DNA of 64,000 nt from Arthrobacter sp. B3I4. GTDB lineage: Bacteria > Actinomycetota > Actinomycetes > Actinomycetales > Micrococcaceae. This document shows, in pieces, positions 7,608 to 16,926 of the stretch. How positions within the stretch are numbered: the first letter of the stretch is position 1; the number at the start of each line of letters is the position of its first letter. Below the pieces are notes generated by a model, which worked only from the letters and a program-made list of their open reading frames with translations, did no database searches and was not told where the DNA came from. The position numbers and the translations under genes were made by a program. Where the stretch lies: the NCBI RefSeq assembly GCF_030816855.1, contig NZ_JAUSYK010000001.1, positions 620,001-684,000 of the forward strand, written 5' to 3'.

Positions 7608-9140
7608 TCAGTGCCCTTCCGGCTTCAGCAGCGGGAAGAGGATGGTTTCGCGGATTCCGGCGCCGGTAAAGAGCATGACCAGCCGGTCGATGCCCAGTCC
7701 GATGCCGCCCATCGGCGGCGCTCCGTACTCAAGGGCGCGGAGGAAGTCCTCATCAAGCTGCATGGCTTCGACGTCGCCGGCTGCTGACCGGCGGGACTGC
7801 TCGGTGAGCCGTTCGCGCTGAATAACCGGGTCAATGAGTTCGGAGAACGCGGTGCCGCGCTCCATACCGCCGATAATCAGGTCCCACGCCTCGATCAGCC
7901 GACCGTCTTCGCGGTGCTGGCGGGCCAGCGGCTGCGCGGAGGGCGGGTAGTCGTAAACGAAAGTAGGGTTGAGCAGCGTCGGTTCAACCAGTTCGCCGAA
8001 GAGCTCGACGACGAGCTTCTCGGCGTCCCAGTTCGCATCGACCTTGACCTCATACTTCTCGGCCAGGGCCAGCAGCTCGGCTTCAGGCGTGTCCGGGGTG
8101 ATCTCCTGGCCCACAAAGTCGGAAAGGCCCGGGTACACCGCCATCCATGCCCAGTCGCCGTCGAGGTTGATCTCGCCGGCCTCGGTCTGCAGCACACGGC
8201 CCACTCCGGCCGCGTCGGCGGCGTCGAGGATGATCTCCTTAATGCGGTCCGCCATCACGAACTGGTCCGCCCAGGCCTCGTAGCTCTCGAGTGTGGTGAA
8301 CTCCGGGCTGTGCGTGGAGTCAACGCCCTCGTTCCGGAAGACGCGGCCCATGTCGTAGACGCGGTCGATGCCGCCGACGACGGTCCGCTTCAGGTACAGC
8401 TCGGTCGCGATCCGCAGCGTCATCTTCTGGTCGAAGGCGTTCATGTGGGTTTCAAACGGGCGCGCGGTGGCCCCGCCGTGCACGAGCTGCAGCATCGGGG
8501 TTTCCACCTCGACGTAGCCCTGGCGGTGCAGGGTTTCTCGGATGGAACGCGTGATCGCGGCCCGGGTGTAGACCATCTCGCGGGCCTCGTCGCGGACGAT
8601 CAGGTCCACGTAGCGCTGCCGGACGCGGGTTTCCTCGTTGAGCTCGGCGTGCAGCACCGGCAGCGGCCGCAGCGCCTTGGACGCCATGGTCCAGGACTCG
8701 GCCATCACGGAGAGCTCGCCGCGGCGGGAGGAGATGACCTCACCCTTGATGAAGACGTGGTCGCCAAGGTCGACGAGGGACTTCCAGTCCGCGAGCGCTT
8801 CCTCGCCGATGTTCGCCAGGCTGAGCATGATCTGCAGCCGTACGGCCTTTCCGTCGAGCCCGCCCTCCTGAAGGGTGGCGAAGCACAGCTTGCCGGTGTT
8901 GCGGATGAAGACGATGCGGCCGGTGACGCCGACGACGTCGCCCGTGGTTTCGTCTGCCACCAGGTGCGCGTACTTTTCGCGGATTTCCGTCAGCGAATGC
9001 GTCCGCTCGACCCCCACCGGGTACGCCTCAACGCTACGTTCGATCAGCTTGGCGCGCTTCTCCATCCGGACCAGCGTCTGTTCGCTGACGTCGGACGGCT
9101 CGGCGGCGGTGTTCGGGGCGGGGGTGTTTTGGGAAGTCAC
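7608..9140 (-). CDS. lysS: Lysyl-tRNA synthetase, class II
   Basis: A 510-residue class II synthetase that charges tRNA-Lys. The N-terminal OB-fold includes VTGRIVFIRNTGKLCFATLQ. The catalytic domain has motif 2 (GRVFRNEGVDSTHSPEFT) and motif 3 near the end (GGIGLGIDRLVMLFTG). I place the start at GTG 9140, with TTAGGGA in the right position upstream. The open frame continues 40 residues further, but that extension is Pro/Ala/Gly-rich and unlike the family. It is followed at two bases by the small membrane protein gene and is divergent from tdk. Confidence 0.96.
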   Translation of the reverse strand: MTSQNTPAPNTAAEPSDVSEQTLVRMEKRAKLIERSVEAYPVGVERTHSLTEIREKYAHLVADETTGDVVGVTGRIVFIRNTGKLCFATLQEGGLDGKAVRLQIMLSLANIGEEALADWKSLVDLGDHVFIKGEVISSRRGELSVMAESWTMASKALRPLPVLHAELNEETRVRQRYVDLIVRDEAREMVYTRAAITRSIRETLHRQGYVEVETPMLQLVHGGATARPFETHMNAFDQKMTLRIATELYLKRTVVGGIDRVYDMGRVFRNEGVDSTHSPEFTTLESYEAWADQFVMADRIKEIILDAADAAGVGRVLQTEAGEINLDGDWAWMAVYPGLSDFVGQEITPDTPEAELLALAEKYEVKVDANWDAEKLVVELFGELVEPTLLNPTFVYDYPPSAQPLARQHREDGRLIEAWDLIIGGMERGTAFSELIDPVIQRERLTEQSRRSAAGDVEAMQLDEDFLRALEYGAPPMGGIGLGIDRLVMLFTGAGIRETILFPLLKPEGH

Positions 9141-9295
9141 AATCCCTAAGTTTACCGGTCGTTCGGCCACCGCCGGTGCGGCAGGCGCGGAAGGACCCCG
9201 GGCAGAGGCCGCGCCTCCGGGGTCCGGGACGGCCGCGCCGGGGCCGCTGGCTTCTGGCACTAGAATCGGGGGCGACCGATGTCGAAAGGACCCCC

Positions 9296-9922
9296 TTGGC
9301 CAAGCTCTACTTCCGTTACGGCGCGATGAACTCCGGCAAGTCGACGGGGCTGCTGCAGGCCGCGTTCAACTACGAGGAGCGCGGCCAGCGGGTGCTGCTC
9401 GCCAAGCCGGATATCGACACCAAGGGCGACGCCGACGTCGTCTCCCGGCTGGGGATGACGCGGTCGGTGGACTTTCTGATCCCCGCCGGCGCATCCGCCC
9501 GGGAGCTGTTTTCGGCGCAGGCCCACGGCGACGACCCGGACGCACTGCTTCAGCATGTGGACACGCCGCCGGTGGCCTGCCTGCTGGTGGATGAAGCCCA
9601 GTTCCTGGAACCGGAGCAGGTGGACGACCTGTTCCGCATCGCCGTCCTGGACAACGTCCCGGTGCTGGCCTACGGCATCCGCACCGACTTCCGGACCCGG
9701 GCCTTCCCCGGCTCGCTCCGGCTGCTGGAAATCGCGCACACGCTGGAGGAGCTCAAGACCATCTGCCGGTGCGGGCGCAAGGCCATCTTCAACACCCGCC
9801 GGATCGGCGAGCAGGTGGTGTTCGACGGCGAGCAGGTCGCCATCGACGGCCAGGACGCCTGGTACGAGTCGCTCTGCGGGTCCTGCTACCTTGAGCTTTC
9901 CGGCGGCCGGCTGGGCAGCTGA
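9296..9922 (+). CDS. tdk: Thymidine kinase
   Basis: A 208-residue TK1-like kinase of the thymidine salvage pathway. The P-loop is GAMNSGKST (residues 9-17), followed by DEAQFLEPEQV (99-109) with the catalytic acid. Arg/Phe-rich TDFRTRAFPGS belongs to the family. A C-terminal zinc site is suggested by Cys157/Cys159 (CRCG) and Cys194/Cys197 (CGSC). The start is an uncommon TTG at 9296, chosen because GAAAGGA lies just before it and the family N-terminus begins there. TAGAAT at 9261-9266 is a likely -10 box. It is transcribed away from lysS. Confidence 0.94.
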   Translation: MAKLYFRYGAMNSGKSTGLLQAAFNYEERGQRVLLAKPDIDTKGDADVVSRLGMTRSVDFLIPAGASARELFSAQAHGDDPDALLQHVDTPPVACLLVDEAQFLEPEQVDDLFRIAVLDNVPVLAYGIRTDFRTRAFPGSLRLLEIAHTLEELKTICRCGRKAIFNTRRIGEQVVFDGEQVAIDGQDAWYESLCGSCYLELSGGRLGS

Positions 9923-10022
9923 CGACGGGTCAGGCGGCAGGCCGGACGGTACGCGAGACCCCGGGTCAGGCCGCGGGCGAGGTTTACTGTCCGGTACCGG
10001 ACGCCTCGGTTAGGCTCGAAGC

Positions 10023-10856
10023 ATGACCCGCGAGAACATTCGAACCCCAGACGGCGGAACCCTCGAGCTTTTTAGCACGGGCGCGGAGCTTGCGGCGGCA
10101 GGCTCCGGCGTCGTCGTCGTGCCCGCCTCGATGGTGACGGCCGCGGACTACACCCGTTTCGCGCAAAAGCTCAGCGCCGCCCTGGGCCGGCCAGTCCACA
10201 CCTTTAACCGGCGCGGCCGCGGCTCCTCCTCACCGCAGCCGGAGGATTACACCCTCGATGTCGACATCCGGGACCTGGACGCCGTGATGCGGCACACCGC
10301 CAGCACCGACGTCTTCGGCCACAGCTTCGGCGGCGCCGTCGCGCTGCACGCGGCACGGACCCTGCCGGTGGAGCGCTTGGCCGTGTACGACCCCGCCGTG
10401 TCGGTGAACCACAGCGTCACGGCCGACTGGACCTCCGAATACGAGCGCCTGACCGCCGCCGGCGACGACGACCGTGCCCTGGCCGTGCTGGTCCGCGGCC
10501 TCGAGACCGGCAGTGCGCTGTCCCGGATGCCGCTGTCCATGCTGACCCTCGCGAACAAGTTCACCGCCGGCACTCCGGTGGGCAAGCAGCTGCGCGAGCT
10601 CATGAAGACAGGTGTCCGCGAGATCAAGGCGATCGTGGCCGCGGATATGCCGGCCGAGCCGTTCCTCGAACTGCCCTTGGAGACGCTGATCATCGTGGGC
10701 GAGAAGAGCCCCGCGTATTTCGGTGTCGCCTGCGGGCAGATCCACGACGTGCTCTCCGGTTCCAGCTACACGATTCTGCCGGGCATGGGTCACGACGGAG
10801 TCAACAAGGCGCCTGACCGGCTGATCTCCGAACTCACCGACTTCTACGCCGGCTGA
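10023..10856 (+). CDS. Alpha/beta hydrolase
   Basis: A 277-residue single-domain alpha/beta hydrolase without signal peptide. The nucleophile elbow is GHSFGG (99-104, Ser101). A likely acid follows the late strand TLIIVGEKS, and the catalytic His is in GMGHDG near residue 260. The cap region is short. The substrate cannot be deduced, because such proteins range from esterases to C-C hydrolases and haloperoxidase-like enzymes. TTAGGCT lies just before the ATG and would act as a -10 box for a near-leaderless message. The gene stands alone and ends in a repeat element facing the convergent exporter gene. Confidence 0.8.
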   Translation: MTRENIRTPDGGTLELFSTGAELAAAGSGVVVVPASMVTAADYTRFAQKLSAALGRPVHTFNRRGRGSSSPQPEDYTLDVDIRDLDAVMRHTASTDVFGHSFGGAVALHAARTLPVERLAVYDPAVSVNHSVTADWTSEYERLTAAGDDDRALAVLVRGLETGSALSRMPLSMLTLANKFTAGTPVGKQLRELMKTGVREIKAIVAADMPAEPFLELPLETLIIVGEKSPAYFGVACGQIHDVLSGSSYTILPGMGHDGVNKAPDRLISELTDFYAG

Positions 10857-10869
10857 TCCACCCCTCCCC

Positions 10870-10960
10870 AGAGCGCGAACGGACACTTCCGGCCCTCCCC
10901 CCAGAGCGCGAACGGACACTTCCGGCCCTCCCGCCGGGGCGCGAAGTGTACGTTCGCGCG
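10870..10960. repeat. Palindromic intergenic element, class A, with one arm duplicated
   Basis: A 33-base unit beginning AGAGCGCGAACGGACACTTC occurs twice in tandem (10870-10902, 10903-10935; one difference). An inverted partner at 10939-10960 reads GCGCGAAGTGTACGTTCGCG. It lies between two convergent genes. The same core, GCGCGAACGTACACTT, is repeated at 26834-26899. Confidence 0.85.
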
Positions 10961-10974
10961 ATGAGCCGGGTGGG

Positions 10975-12444
10975 TTAGTGGCCGCCCGGAGTTGCGGCGC
11001 CGTCGGTCTTGCGCATCAGAACGGACAGCACGACGGCGGCGCATGCGATGCCGGCCGCCGTCAGGAATGCCGCGTGCATGCCCGCGACGATGCCGGACCC
11101 GGCGGAGACGACGGCGAAGATCGAAATCAGCAACGCGGTGCCGGCCGCCCCGGCAACCTGCTGCAGCGTGCTCATAATGGCCGAGCCGTGCGAGTAGAGC
11201 TGCGGCGGCAATGGGTTCAGGCCGGTGGTGAACGCAGGCGTGAACAGCAGCGCCAGTCCCAGGCTAAGGGCAACATGCAATGCGATGATCCAGCCCACCG
11301 GTGTCTGGGCGTCAAGGCGCGAGAACTGCCAGAGCGAGAGCACCATCAGAACCGATCCTGTCACGGTCAACGGCAGCGGGCCCAGCTTGTCGAAGAGCCG
11401 GCCGATAACCGGGCCCAGCAGGCCCATCGCGAGGCCGCCCGGTAGCAGGACGAGACCTGTTTCCAGCGATTTGAGCCCGCGGATCTCCTGCAGGTACAGG
11501 GGCAACAGGATCACGGCGCCGAACAAGGCAATCATCGCGACCACGAGCAGCAGCACGGAGACGGTGAACATCCGGAAGTTGAAGGCGCGCAGGTCCAGCA
11601 GCGGCGCCGTCGACTTTTGCAGCGTGAGCTGGCGCAGGACGAAGGCCAGCAGGGCGACAACGCCGACGCCGAGGGCCACGACTGCCGGGACGGCGGGGCC
11701 TCCGTTTCCGCTGCCGATCTGGCTCAGCCCGTAAACGACGCCGCCGAACGCCGGGACCGTCAGCAGCACGGAGAGCACGTCCAGGCGGGTCTTCTCGGTG
11801 TCGCCGATGTTGCGCAGGAACCTGGCGCCGATGCCGAAAGCGAGCAGGGCGACCGGCAGGACGAAGACGAACATGAACCGCCAGGAGAAATGCTGGAGGA
11901 TCAGCCCGGACACCGTCGGCCCCATGGCCGGTGCCACCGAGATCGCGATGCTCACGTTGCCCATCACGGCGCCCCGGCGGGCAACCGGAACCAGGGTGAG
12001 GATGGTGGTCATCAGCAGCGGCAGCATAATGGCCGTGCCGCCGGCCTGGATGATCCTGGCCAGCAGCAGCACCTCGAAGCCGGGCGCGAGGGCCGCGAGC
12101 AGCGTGCCGCCGGAGAAGAGTCCCATGGCCAGCATGAAGGCCGCCCTGGTGGAGAGCCGCTGCAGAATGAACCCGGTAGTGGGAATGACCACGGCCATGG
12201 TCAGCATGAAACCGGTGGAGAGCCACTGCACGGTGGGCGCATCAACCCGCAGGTCAACCATGAGCCGCTGCAGTGCAACGTTCATGATCGTCTCGTTCAG
12301 GATCACCACGAAGGTGGCCACCAGCAAGGTGGCGATGACGGTGACGGACTCGCGGGACAGTTTGTCCGGTGCCGGGTTCCGCTTCTCGGGGGCGACGCCG
12401 GCCGGGGCAGGATTGCTGTGGGCGGGCGAAACGTCGGTAGACAT
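10975..12444 (-). CDS. DHA2-type MFS multidrug exporter
   Basis: A 489-residue integral membrane protein with about 14 hydrophobic helices, the layout of the DHA2 (EmrB/QacA) proton-driven exporters. The N-terminal cytoplasmic tail is polar. Family marks include the helix-1 region VILNETIMNVALQRL, the loop PTTGFILQRLSTRAAF, and motif C-like SVAPAMGPTVSGLI in helix 5. It probably pumps hydrophobic or cationic compounds out of the cell; the substrate is unknown. There is no adjacent regulator. It is convergent with the alpha/beta hydrolase and lies upstream of panC on the same strand, at a gap of about 100 bases. Confidence 0.9.
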   Translation of the reverse strand: MSTDVSPAHSNPAPAGVAPEKRNPAPDKLSRESVTVIATLLVATFVVILNETIMNVALQRLMVDLRVDAPTVQWLSTGFMLTMAVVIPTTGFILQRLSTRAAFMLAMGLFSGGTLLAALAPGFEVLLLARIIQAGGTAIMLPLLMTTILTLVPVARRGAVMGNVSIAISVAPAMGPTVSGLILQHFSWRFMFVFVLPVALLAFGIGARFLRNIGDTEKTRLDVLSVLLTVPAFGGVVYGLSQIGSGNGGPAVPAVVALGVGVVALLAFVLRQLTLQKSTAPLLDLRAFNFRMFTVSVLLLVVAMIALFGAVILLPLYLQEIRGLKSLETGLVLLPGGLAMGLLGPVIGRLFDKLGPLPLTVTGSVLMVLSLWQFSRLDAQTPVGWIIALHVALSLGLALLFTPAFTTGLNPLPPQLYSHGSAIMSTLQQVAGAAGTALLISIFAVVSAGSGIVAGMHAAFLTAAGIACAAVVLSVLMRKTDGAATPGGH

Positions 12445-12543
12445 GGTGTTCCCTCACGGAGTGGATGAATTGGGCCGCGTCGGGGCTGCCTCAGATTCCA
12501 ACCATCAGGTCCGGGGAGTAATTCCCGCTCCGGGAGGTCCGGG

Positions 12544-13431
12544 TTAGGAGTCCAGCGGAACGTTGTCGATCAGCCGCACCGGACCGACCTTCGCGGCGAT
12601 CAGCACGAGGCCCTCGCCGCGGAACGGTGTCTCGCGGCAGTTCTCCGCAAGCGGCTCCAGGGTGAGCGGATCGACGACGTCGAAGTAATCCAGCTCCACG
12701 AGGGGCTGGGATTCCACCAGCGCCCGGGCCGAGTCCAGGTCCAGGGGTTCGTGCGCGTTGGCACGGTCCTCGACCAGCCGCAACGCCCGGGACAGCACGA
12801 GGGCGGCCTCGCGCTCGGGATCGGACAGGAACCGGTTGCGGCTCGAGAGTGCCAGCCCGTCCGGTGACCGGACGATCGGCACCGGCACGATTTCCACCGG
12901 GAAATTCAGGTCCGCCACCATCCTCCGCACCAGGGTCAGCTGCTGGGCATCCTTTTGGCCGAAATACGCCCGGTAAACGGTCTGGCCTGTGCCGGGAAGC
13001 CCGTAGTGCAGCAGCTTCGCCACCACCGTCAGGGCGCCGTCGAAGTGCCCGGGCCGGGACGCGCCCTCCCACTTGTCCGCGAGCGTGCCGGACGTGATCC
13101 GCACCATCGGTTCCCCGCCCGGGTACACCTCCTCCACCGAGGGCGCAAAGACCAGATCCACCCCTTCGGCCTCGAGCAGGGCCAGGTCAGCCTCGAGAGT
13201 CCGCGGGTAACGCTCGAGGTCCACCGCTTCGCCGAACTGCAACGGATTGACGAAGATGCTGGCCACCACGACGTCGTTCTGTTCGACGGCGGTGCGCGCC
13301 AGCCGGGCGTGGCCCGCGTGCAGGGCGCCCATCGTGGGCACCAGCCCTTGCGAAGTTCCGCCTTTCTCGGTGAGCAGGCGGGCACTTTCGGCGCGCAACT
13401 GGGCGGCGGTGGTCACAAGCTGGATTCCCAT
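12544..13431 (-). CDS. panC: Pantothenate synthetase (pantoate--beta-alanine ligase)
   Basis: A 295-residue enzyme joining pantoate and beta-alanine with ATP to make pantothenate, the coenzyme A precursor. The nucleotide-binding motif is [10 protein letters not shown] (32-41). Pantoate-binding segments FVNPLQF and [10 protein letters not shown], and the SSRNRFL loop (KMSKS equivalent), are present. Its ATG shares one base with the stop codon of the preceding DUF2520 gene (TGATG), so the two are translationally coupled. No panD or panB is nearby; in M. tuberculosis panD follows panC here, but in this window it does not. Confidence 0.96.
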   Translation of the reverse strand: MGIQLVTTAAQLRAESARLLTEKGGTSQGLVPTMGALHAGHARLARTAVEQNDVVVASIFVNPLQFGEAVDLERYPRTLEADLALLEAEGVDLVFAPSVEEVYPGGEPMVRITSGTLADKWEGASRPGHFDGALTVVAKLLHYGLPGTGQTVYRAYFGQKDAQQLTLVRRMVADLNFPVEIVPVPIVRSPDGLALSSRNRFLSDPEREAALVLSRALRLVEDRANAHEPLDLDSARALVESQPLVELDYFDVVDPLTLEPLAENCRETPFRGEGLVLIAAKVGPVRLIDNVPLDS

Positions 13432-14351
13432 CAGGGTCCTTCCTCAGGAAGCGGGCCGTCGGCATCGCGGGCTTCAAGCGCCCGGTGAATGCCCTGGACC
13501 TGCTCCGGCTTCAGCAGCCCGCGGCTGCCGGCACGGCGGGCGGTCGCCCGGGCCATGGCCAGGTACGCGTCCAGAATATCGCCGCCGGAGCCGCCGTCGA
13601 GTTCCCGCAGGGCCTCCGAGTGCGCGCTGACGGTGCCGGCGTCGCCGCGGGCCACCGGGCCGGTGAGCGCGGACTCCCCCGAGGCAAGGGCGTTTTCCAG
13701 GCTGGCGCGCAGCAGCGGGCCCAGCATGCGTTCGGGGGCGTCGACGCCGACCTCCCGCAGCAGTTCGGACGCCTGGGCCACGAGGGTGACCAGATGGTTG
13801 GACCCGTGCGCCAGGGCCGCGTGGTACAGGACCCGGTCACCCTCGGCGATGGCGACCGGCTCGGCACCCATTTCCACTACCAGGGCCTGCGCGATGGGAA
13901 GCATGGCCGGGTCCGCGGTCACCCCGAAACTGCAGTCCAGCAGCCGGGTGAGGTCCAGGCTCATGCCGGTGAAGGTCATGGCGGGGTGCAGCGCGAGCGG
14001 GACCGCCCCCGCGGCGCGGACCGGGTGCAGGATGCCGACGCCGAAGCGGCCTGAGGTGTGGGCCACGAGCTGGCCGGGCTGCCAGGCGCCGAGTTTGGCC
14101 AGGCCTTGCACGAGCGGGCCCAGTGCGTCGTCCGGAACGGCCAGCAGCACCAGTTCCGCGCGCTCCACAATGTCCTGGATGTCGAGGACAGGGACGCCGG
14201 GGAGCAGGGTTTCCGCGCGTTCCCGGCTCGCGTCGGATACGGCGGAGACCCCGACGACGGCGTGTTCGGCCGCGCGCAGGGCCGCCCCCAGGACGGCCCC
14301 GACCTTCCCGGCTCCGATGATTCCGACGCCGAGGCGTCCTGGCTTAGCCAT
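13431..14351 (-). CDS. Rossmann-fold DUF2520 protein (predicted dehydrogenase)
   Basis: About 306 residues. The N-terminal Rossmann domain has GAGKVG (13-18) and resembles ketopantoate/pyrroline-carboxylate reductases. The C-terminal DUF2520 helical domain includes HPAMTFTG and [12 protein letters not shown] start at ATG 14351 (AGGAAGGG upstream); this overlaps the preceding gene by eight bases. Homologues sit next to panC in actinobacteria (Rv3603c). That position suggests an oxidoreductase role in pantothenate supply, perhaps in place of PanE, but this is inference and the substrate is not established. Confidence 0.85.
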   Translation of the reverse strand: MAKPGRLGVGIIGAGKVGAVLGAALRAAEHAVVGVSAVSDASRERAETLLPGVPVLDIQDIVERAELVLLAVPDDALGPLVQGLAKLGAWQPGQLVAHTSGRFGVGILHPVRAAGAVPLALHPAMTFTGMSLDLTRLLDCSFGVTADPAMLPIAQALVVEMGAEPVAIAEGDRVLYHAALAHGSNHLVTLVAQASELLREVGVDAPERMLGPLLRASLENALASGESALTGPVARGDAGTVSAHSEALRELDGGSGGDILDAYLAMARATARRAGSRGLLKPEQVQGIHRALEARDADGPLPEEGP

Positions 14352-15915
14352 GTTGCGGCCCTTCCTGTGGTGCGTGTTCGAGGGGGTGGGACCGGACGAG
14401 CCAGTGTTCACTGAGTTGCTGCTTCCGCGCGGTCCGGGCTCGGGCTGCCTGCGCGTCAAGCAAGGCGCGGCCCTCGTCCAGGCCGACCTGGATCAGCCGC
14501 GGCGCCACTGGGCCCGCGGTGGTGTGCAGAACCAGGTCCGCGACACGGAAGCGCCGGGCCAACGGACCCTGCTGGAGTGCCATCGACTGCGTGCGCTGAT
14601 GCGGGACCAGCACGAGGTGGCGCCACCAGCGGCCGGAGCGGATCAGCAGCGCGGTGTCCGTGGCGGTGAAACCGTTGCGGCGCCAGCCCAGCGGAGCGAG
14701 CAGGCGCGCCCGCTGCGGGGTGGTGACGAAGCCGCCGTCGTCGGGGGCCGCGGCACCGCCGGGAACGCCGCCGGCAGCGGGACCGCCGATACTTCGGGCG
14801 GGAGTGCCGGCGGCACCGGGGATGGGCGCGAGCCCGTGCAGCCCGGCGGTGAAGACCCGCACGGGGTCCGGGGTGCCGGGGTCGGGCAGGACCAGCGAAA
14901 GCATGGCGAGCACCTCCGGCAGAGTTCCAACGGGCAGCAGGGTGGTCCGGGAAGCGCTGTCGCCGTTGCCGGGGGCGCCGTAGCCGGCCACGTTGACCTG
15001 CATCCGGTACCAGCCGAGGATCCGCCACAGCGGCGGCTGGCTGACGCGCAGGGCCTGGATCCGTCCGGGCGGGAGGGTCTGCGCCAGGGTGTCCAGCAGG
15101 CCGTAGCGGAGCCGGATGCCGTCGTCGGAAACGGCCGCAGTGAAGTTGTAGCCCTTGTTGAAGGAATTCCAGTACGCCGCGAGGATGCCCAGGCCGGCCG
15201 GGATCAGGTAAAAGTAGAAGCTGCGGTTCTCGGTGACGGCGGATAGCAGCACGGAGGCCGCGGCCCCGAGGACGAGGACGACGGTCTGTTCGCTCAGCAC
15301 CAGTGACCCGGCCAGCCGCTGCGGCGGAACCGTGAGCACCGGGCGTTCCAGCGCCTCGGCGACGGCGTGTGGCGGCCCCGGTGGGTTCTCCTGCCCCTGG
15401 GCAACCGCGGCACCGACGGCACCCGGCGCGGAACCGGCGGCCCCGGCCAGAATCGCGGCACGCAGCCGTCGCGCCTCGTCCACCCGCAGGTAGGCCAGGT
15501 GCACCGCGGACTGGCCGGCGTCGGCAACTTCGAACCGGAGTTCCGCGAGCCCGAAGATCCGTGCCAGCAGGGGTTGCACAACGTCGATTGCCTGTACCCG
15601 GTCGAGCCTCGCCTGGCGCTGCTGCTTGAACAGGAAGCCGGTGTTGACCCGCACGTACCCGTCCGCCACTTGGTAACGGGTGAAATACCAGCTCAACACA
15701 AAACCGAGCACGGTCAGCAGCAGCACGGTGCCGCCGCCCAGCAGCAGCCAGGGTGCCCGCGCCGCGAAGCGCTCATCGAAGACCGGGGCGCCGCGGAGCA
15801 GGCGTTCGAAGGCGTCACGGCCGAAGAAGAACAACAGCGCCGCCAGCGCCAGCCAGCCGCGGACAAACGGTGAGGCCGGATGCACCCGCTGCCAGGTGCT
15901 GCCCGTGTCCGTCAC
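14344..15915 (-). CDS. Membrane protein with bacterial PH domains (YdbT-like)
   Basis: About 523 residues with paired hydrophobic helices near the N-terminus (WLALAALLFFF; LLLGGGTVLLLTVLGFVLSWYF) and another pair mid-protein. After each pair comes a bacterial PH (DUF304) segment, such as TRYQVADGYVRVNTGFL and ALRVSQPPLWRILG. This matches YdbT of Bacillus, which forms a pair with YdbS. The GTG at 15915 overlaps the upstream gene's stop as GTGA. The frame stays open beyond that point, but this is an overlap artefact. A Pro/Gly/Ala-rich loop lies between domains. Role unknown; a membrane-stress or envelope function has been proposed for the Bacillus pair. Confidence 0.82.
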   Translation of the reverse strand: MTDTGSTWQRVHPASPFVRGWLALAALLFFFGRDAFERLLRGAPVFDERFAARAPWLLLGGGTVLLLTVLGFVLSWYFTRYQVADGYVRVNTGFLFKQQRQARLDRVQAIDVVQPLLARIFGLAELRFEVADAGQSAVHLAYLRVDEARRLRAAILAGAAGSAPGAVGAAVAQGQENPPGPPHAVAEALERPVLTVPPQRLAGSLVLSEQTVVLVLGAAASVLLSAVTENRSFYFYLIPAGLGILAAYWNSFNKGYNFTAAVSDDGIRLRYGLLDTLAQTLPPGRIQALRVSQPPLWRILGWYRMQVNVAGYGAPGNGDSASRTTLLPVGTLPEVLAMLSLVLPDPGTPDPVRVFTAGLHGLAPIPGAAGTPARSIGGPAAGGVPGGAAAPDDGGFVTTPQRARLLAPLGWRRNGFTATDTALLIRSGRWWRHLVLVPHQRTQSMALQQGPLARRFRVADLVLHTTAGPVAPRLIQVGLDEGRALLDAQAARARTARKQQLSEHWLVRSHPLEHAPQEGPQHG

Positions 15916-16430
15916 AGCCCGGCCAGCCGGGCCTCGCCGCGGGCCGACAGCTGTTCGCGCAGCCGCGCGCCCTCGCCGGCGGGCAGGCCGGGGATCTCGG
16001 CGCTGGTTCCGGCCGAGGCGGTGTGCAGTTTCAGCGTGCACAGGCCCAGTCCGCGTTCCACCGGGCCCGCGCCGATGTCCACGTACTGCATCCGCCCGTA
16101 CGGCACCACCAGGGTGCGCTGGAAGAAGATGCCGCGGCGGATCAGCAGGTCGTCCTCGCGTTCGGCGTACCCGATGGACCGCACCTGGCGCGGAATGAGC
16201 AGCAGCCGCCAGAGGGCCAGCAGGAAGACGGCGGCGGGCAGCACGACGGCGAACCACAGCGGCGGCCAGGTCCATGCCCCGTTCAGGACCAGCACCAGCG
16301 GCAGGGACAGGACCGCGACGGCGGCCAGGTTCCCCAGCGCCCAGCCGACGAGGCGCACGGTGACGTACTTCGGCGACACCCTCAGCCAGGCGACCCCCGG
16401 GGGGTCAATCGCCTCGGTAGGCATATTCAC
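15912..16430 (-). CDS. PH-domain membrane protein (YdbS-like)
   Basis: 172 residues. Two adjacent hydrophobic helices (about 35-80: WALGNLAAVAVLSLPLVLVL and WFAVVLPAAVFLLALW) are followed by one bacterial PH domain with RSIGYAEREDDLLIRRGIFF and VPYGRMQYVDI. It is the small partner of the YdbT-like protein encoded next, with a four-base overlap (GTGA). Its own 5' end overlaps the DUF3180 gene by 26 bases. The pair probably forms one membrane complex. Function unknown. Confidence 0.82.
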   Translation of the reverse strand: MNMPTEAIDPPGVAWLRVSPKYVTVRLVGWALGNLAAVAVLSLPLVLVLNGAWTWPPLWFAVVLPAAVFLLALWRLLLIPRQVRSIGYAEREDDLLIRRGIFFQRTLVVPYGRMQYVDIGAGPVERGLGLCTLKLHTASAGTSAEIPGLPAGEGARLREQLSARGEARLAGL

Positions 16431-16926
16431 CTTCCGCTGTCGGCTTGCGCTTTCCGGGTACCCCCGGCGTGCCCTCGGCGTCGCCGTCCTCGGGCGGAAT
16501 CCGGCAGAACCGCTCCACCACTAGGCCAACCACAATCATGACCAGTCCGCCGCCCGCCATCGCCAGCGTCTGCCAGGTGATCTCCTGCCCGCTGCGGACG
16601 TTCCAGAGCCGAAGCTGGTCCATAAAGATCCCGGCGTGCCAGCCCAGCAGGACGGCGCCGGTGTAGGCGCACGCCTGCGCGAGGACCAGGGTCCACGCAG
16701 CCAGGAGCGGGTTGAGCATCTTCTTCTTCTTGCCGTTGCGCCACCGCAGCACCCGGACCCCCAGGATCAGGGTGATCACCACGATGACCCCCATCGTGAC
16801 CAGACCGGTCAGCGGCAGTACCGGCGTCGCCAGGCTGTAGCGGGCGGCCATCAGCGTGGCGAACCAGCCAGCGGCGGCGAGCCCGACGCCGATCACCAGC
16901 AGCACGAGGGGGTTGGTCAGCTTCAC
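16405..16926 (-). CDS. DUF3180 membrane protein
   Basis: 173 residues with four hydrophobic helices (PLVLLVIGVGLAAAGWFATLMA; LTGLVTMGVIVVITLILGVRVL; a third around residues 75-95; and AMAGGGLVMIVVGLVVERF) and a charged C-terminal tail. A basic KKKK segment lies between helices two and three. It corresponds in family and position to Rv3605c, downstream of folK in M. tuberculosis. Function is not known. It overlaps folK by four bases and the next gene by 26, so it is part of the fol/pan operon. Confidence 0.85.
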   Translation of the reverse strand: MKLTNPLVLLVIGVGLAAAGWFATLMAARYSLATPVLPLTGLVTMGVIVVITLILGVRVLRWRNGKKKKMLNPLLAAWTLVLAQACAYTGAVLLGWHAGIFMDQLRLWNVRSGQEITWQTLAMAGGGLVMIVVGLVVERFCRIPPEDGDAEGTPGVPGKRKPTAEGEYAYRGD

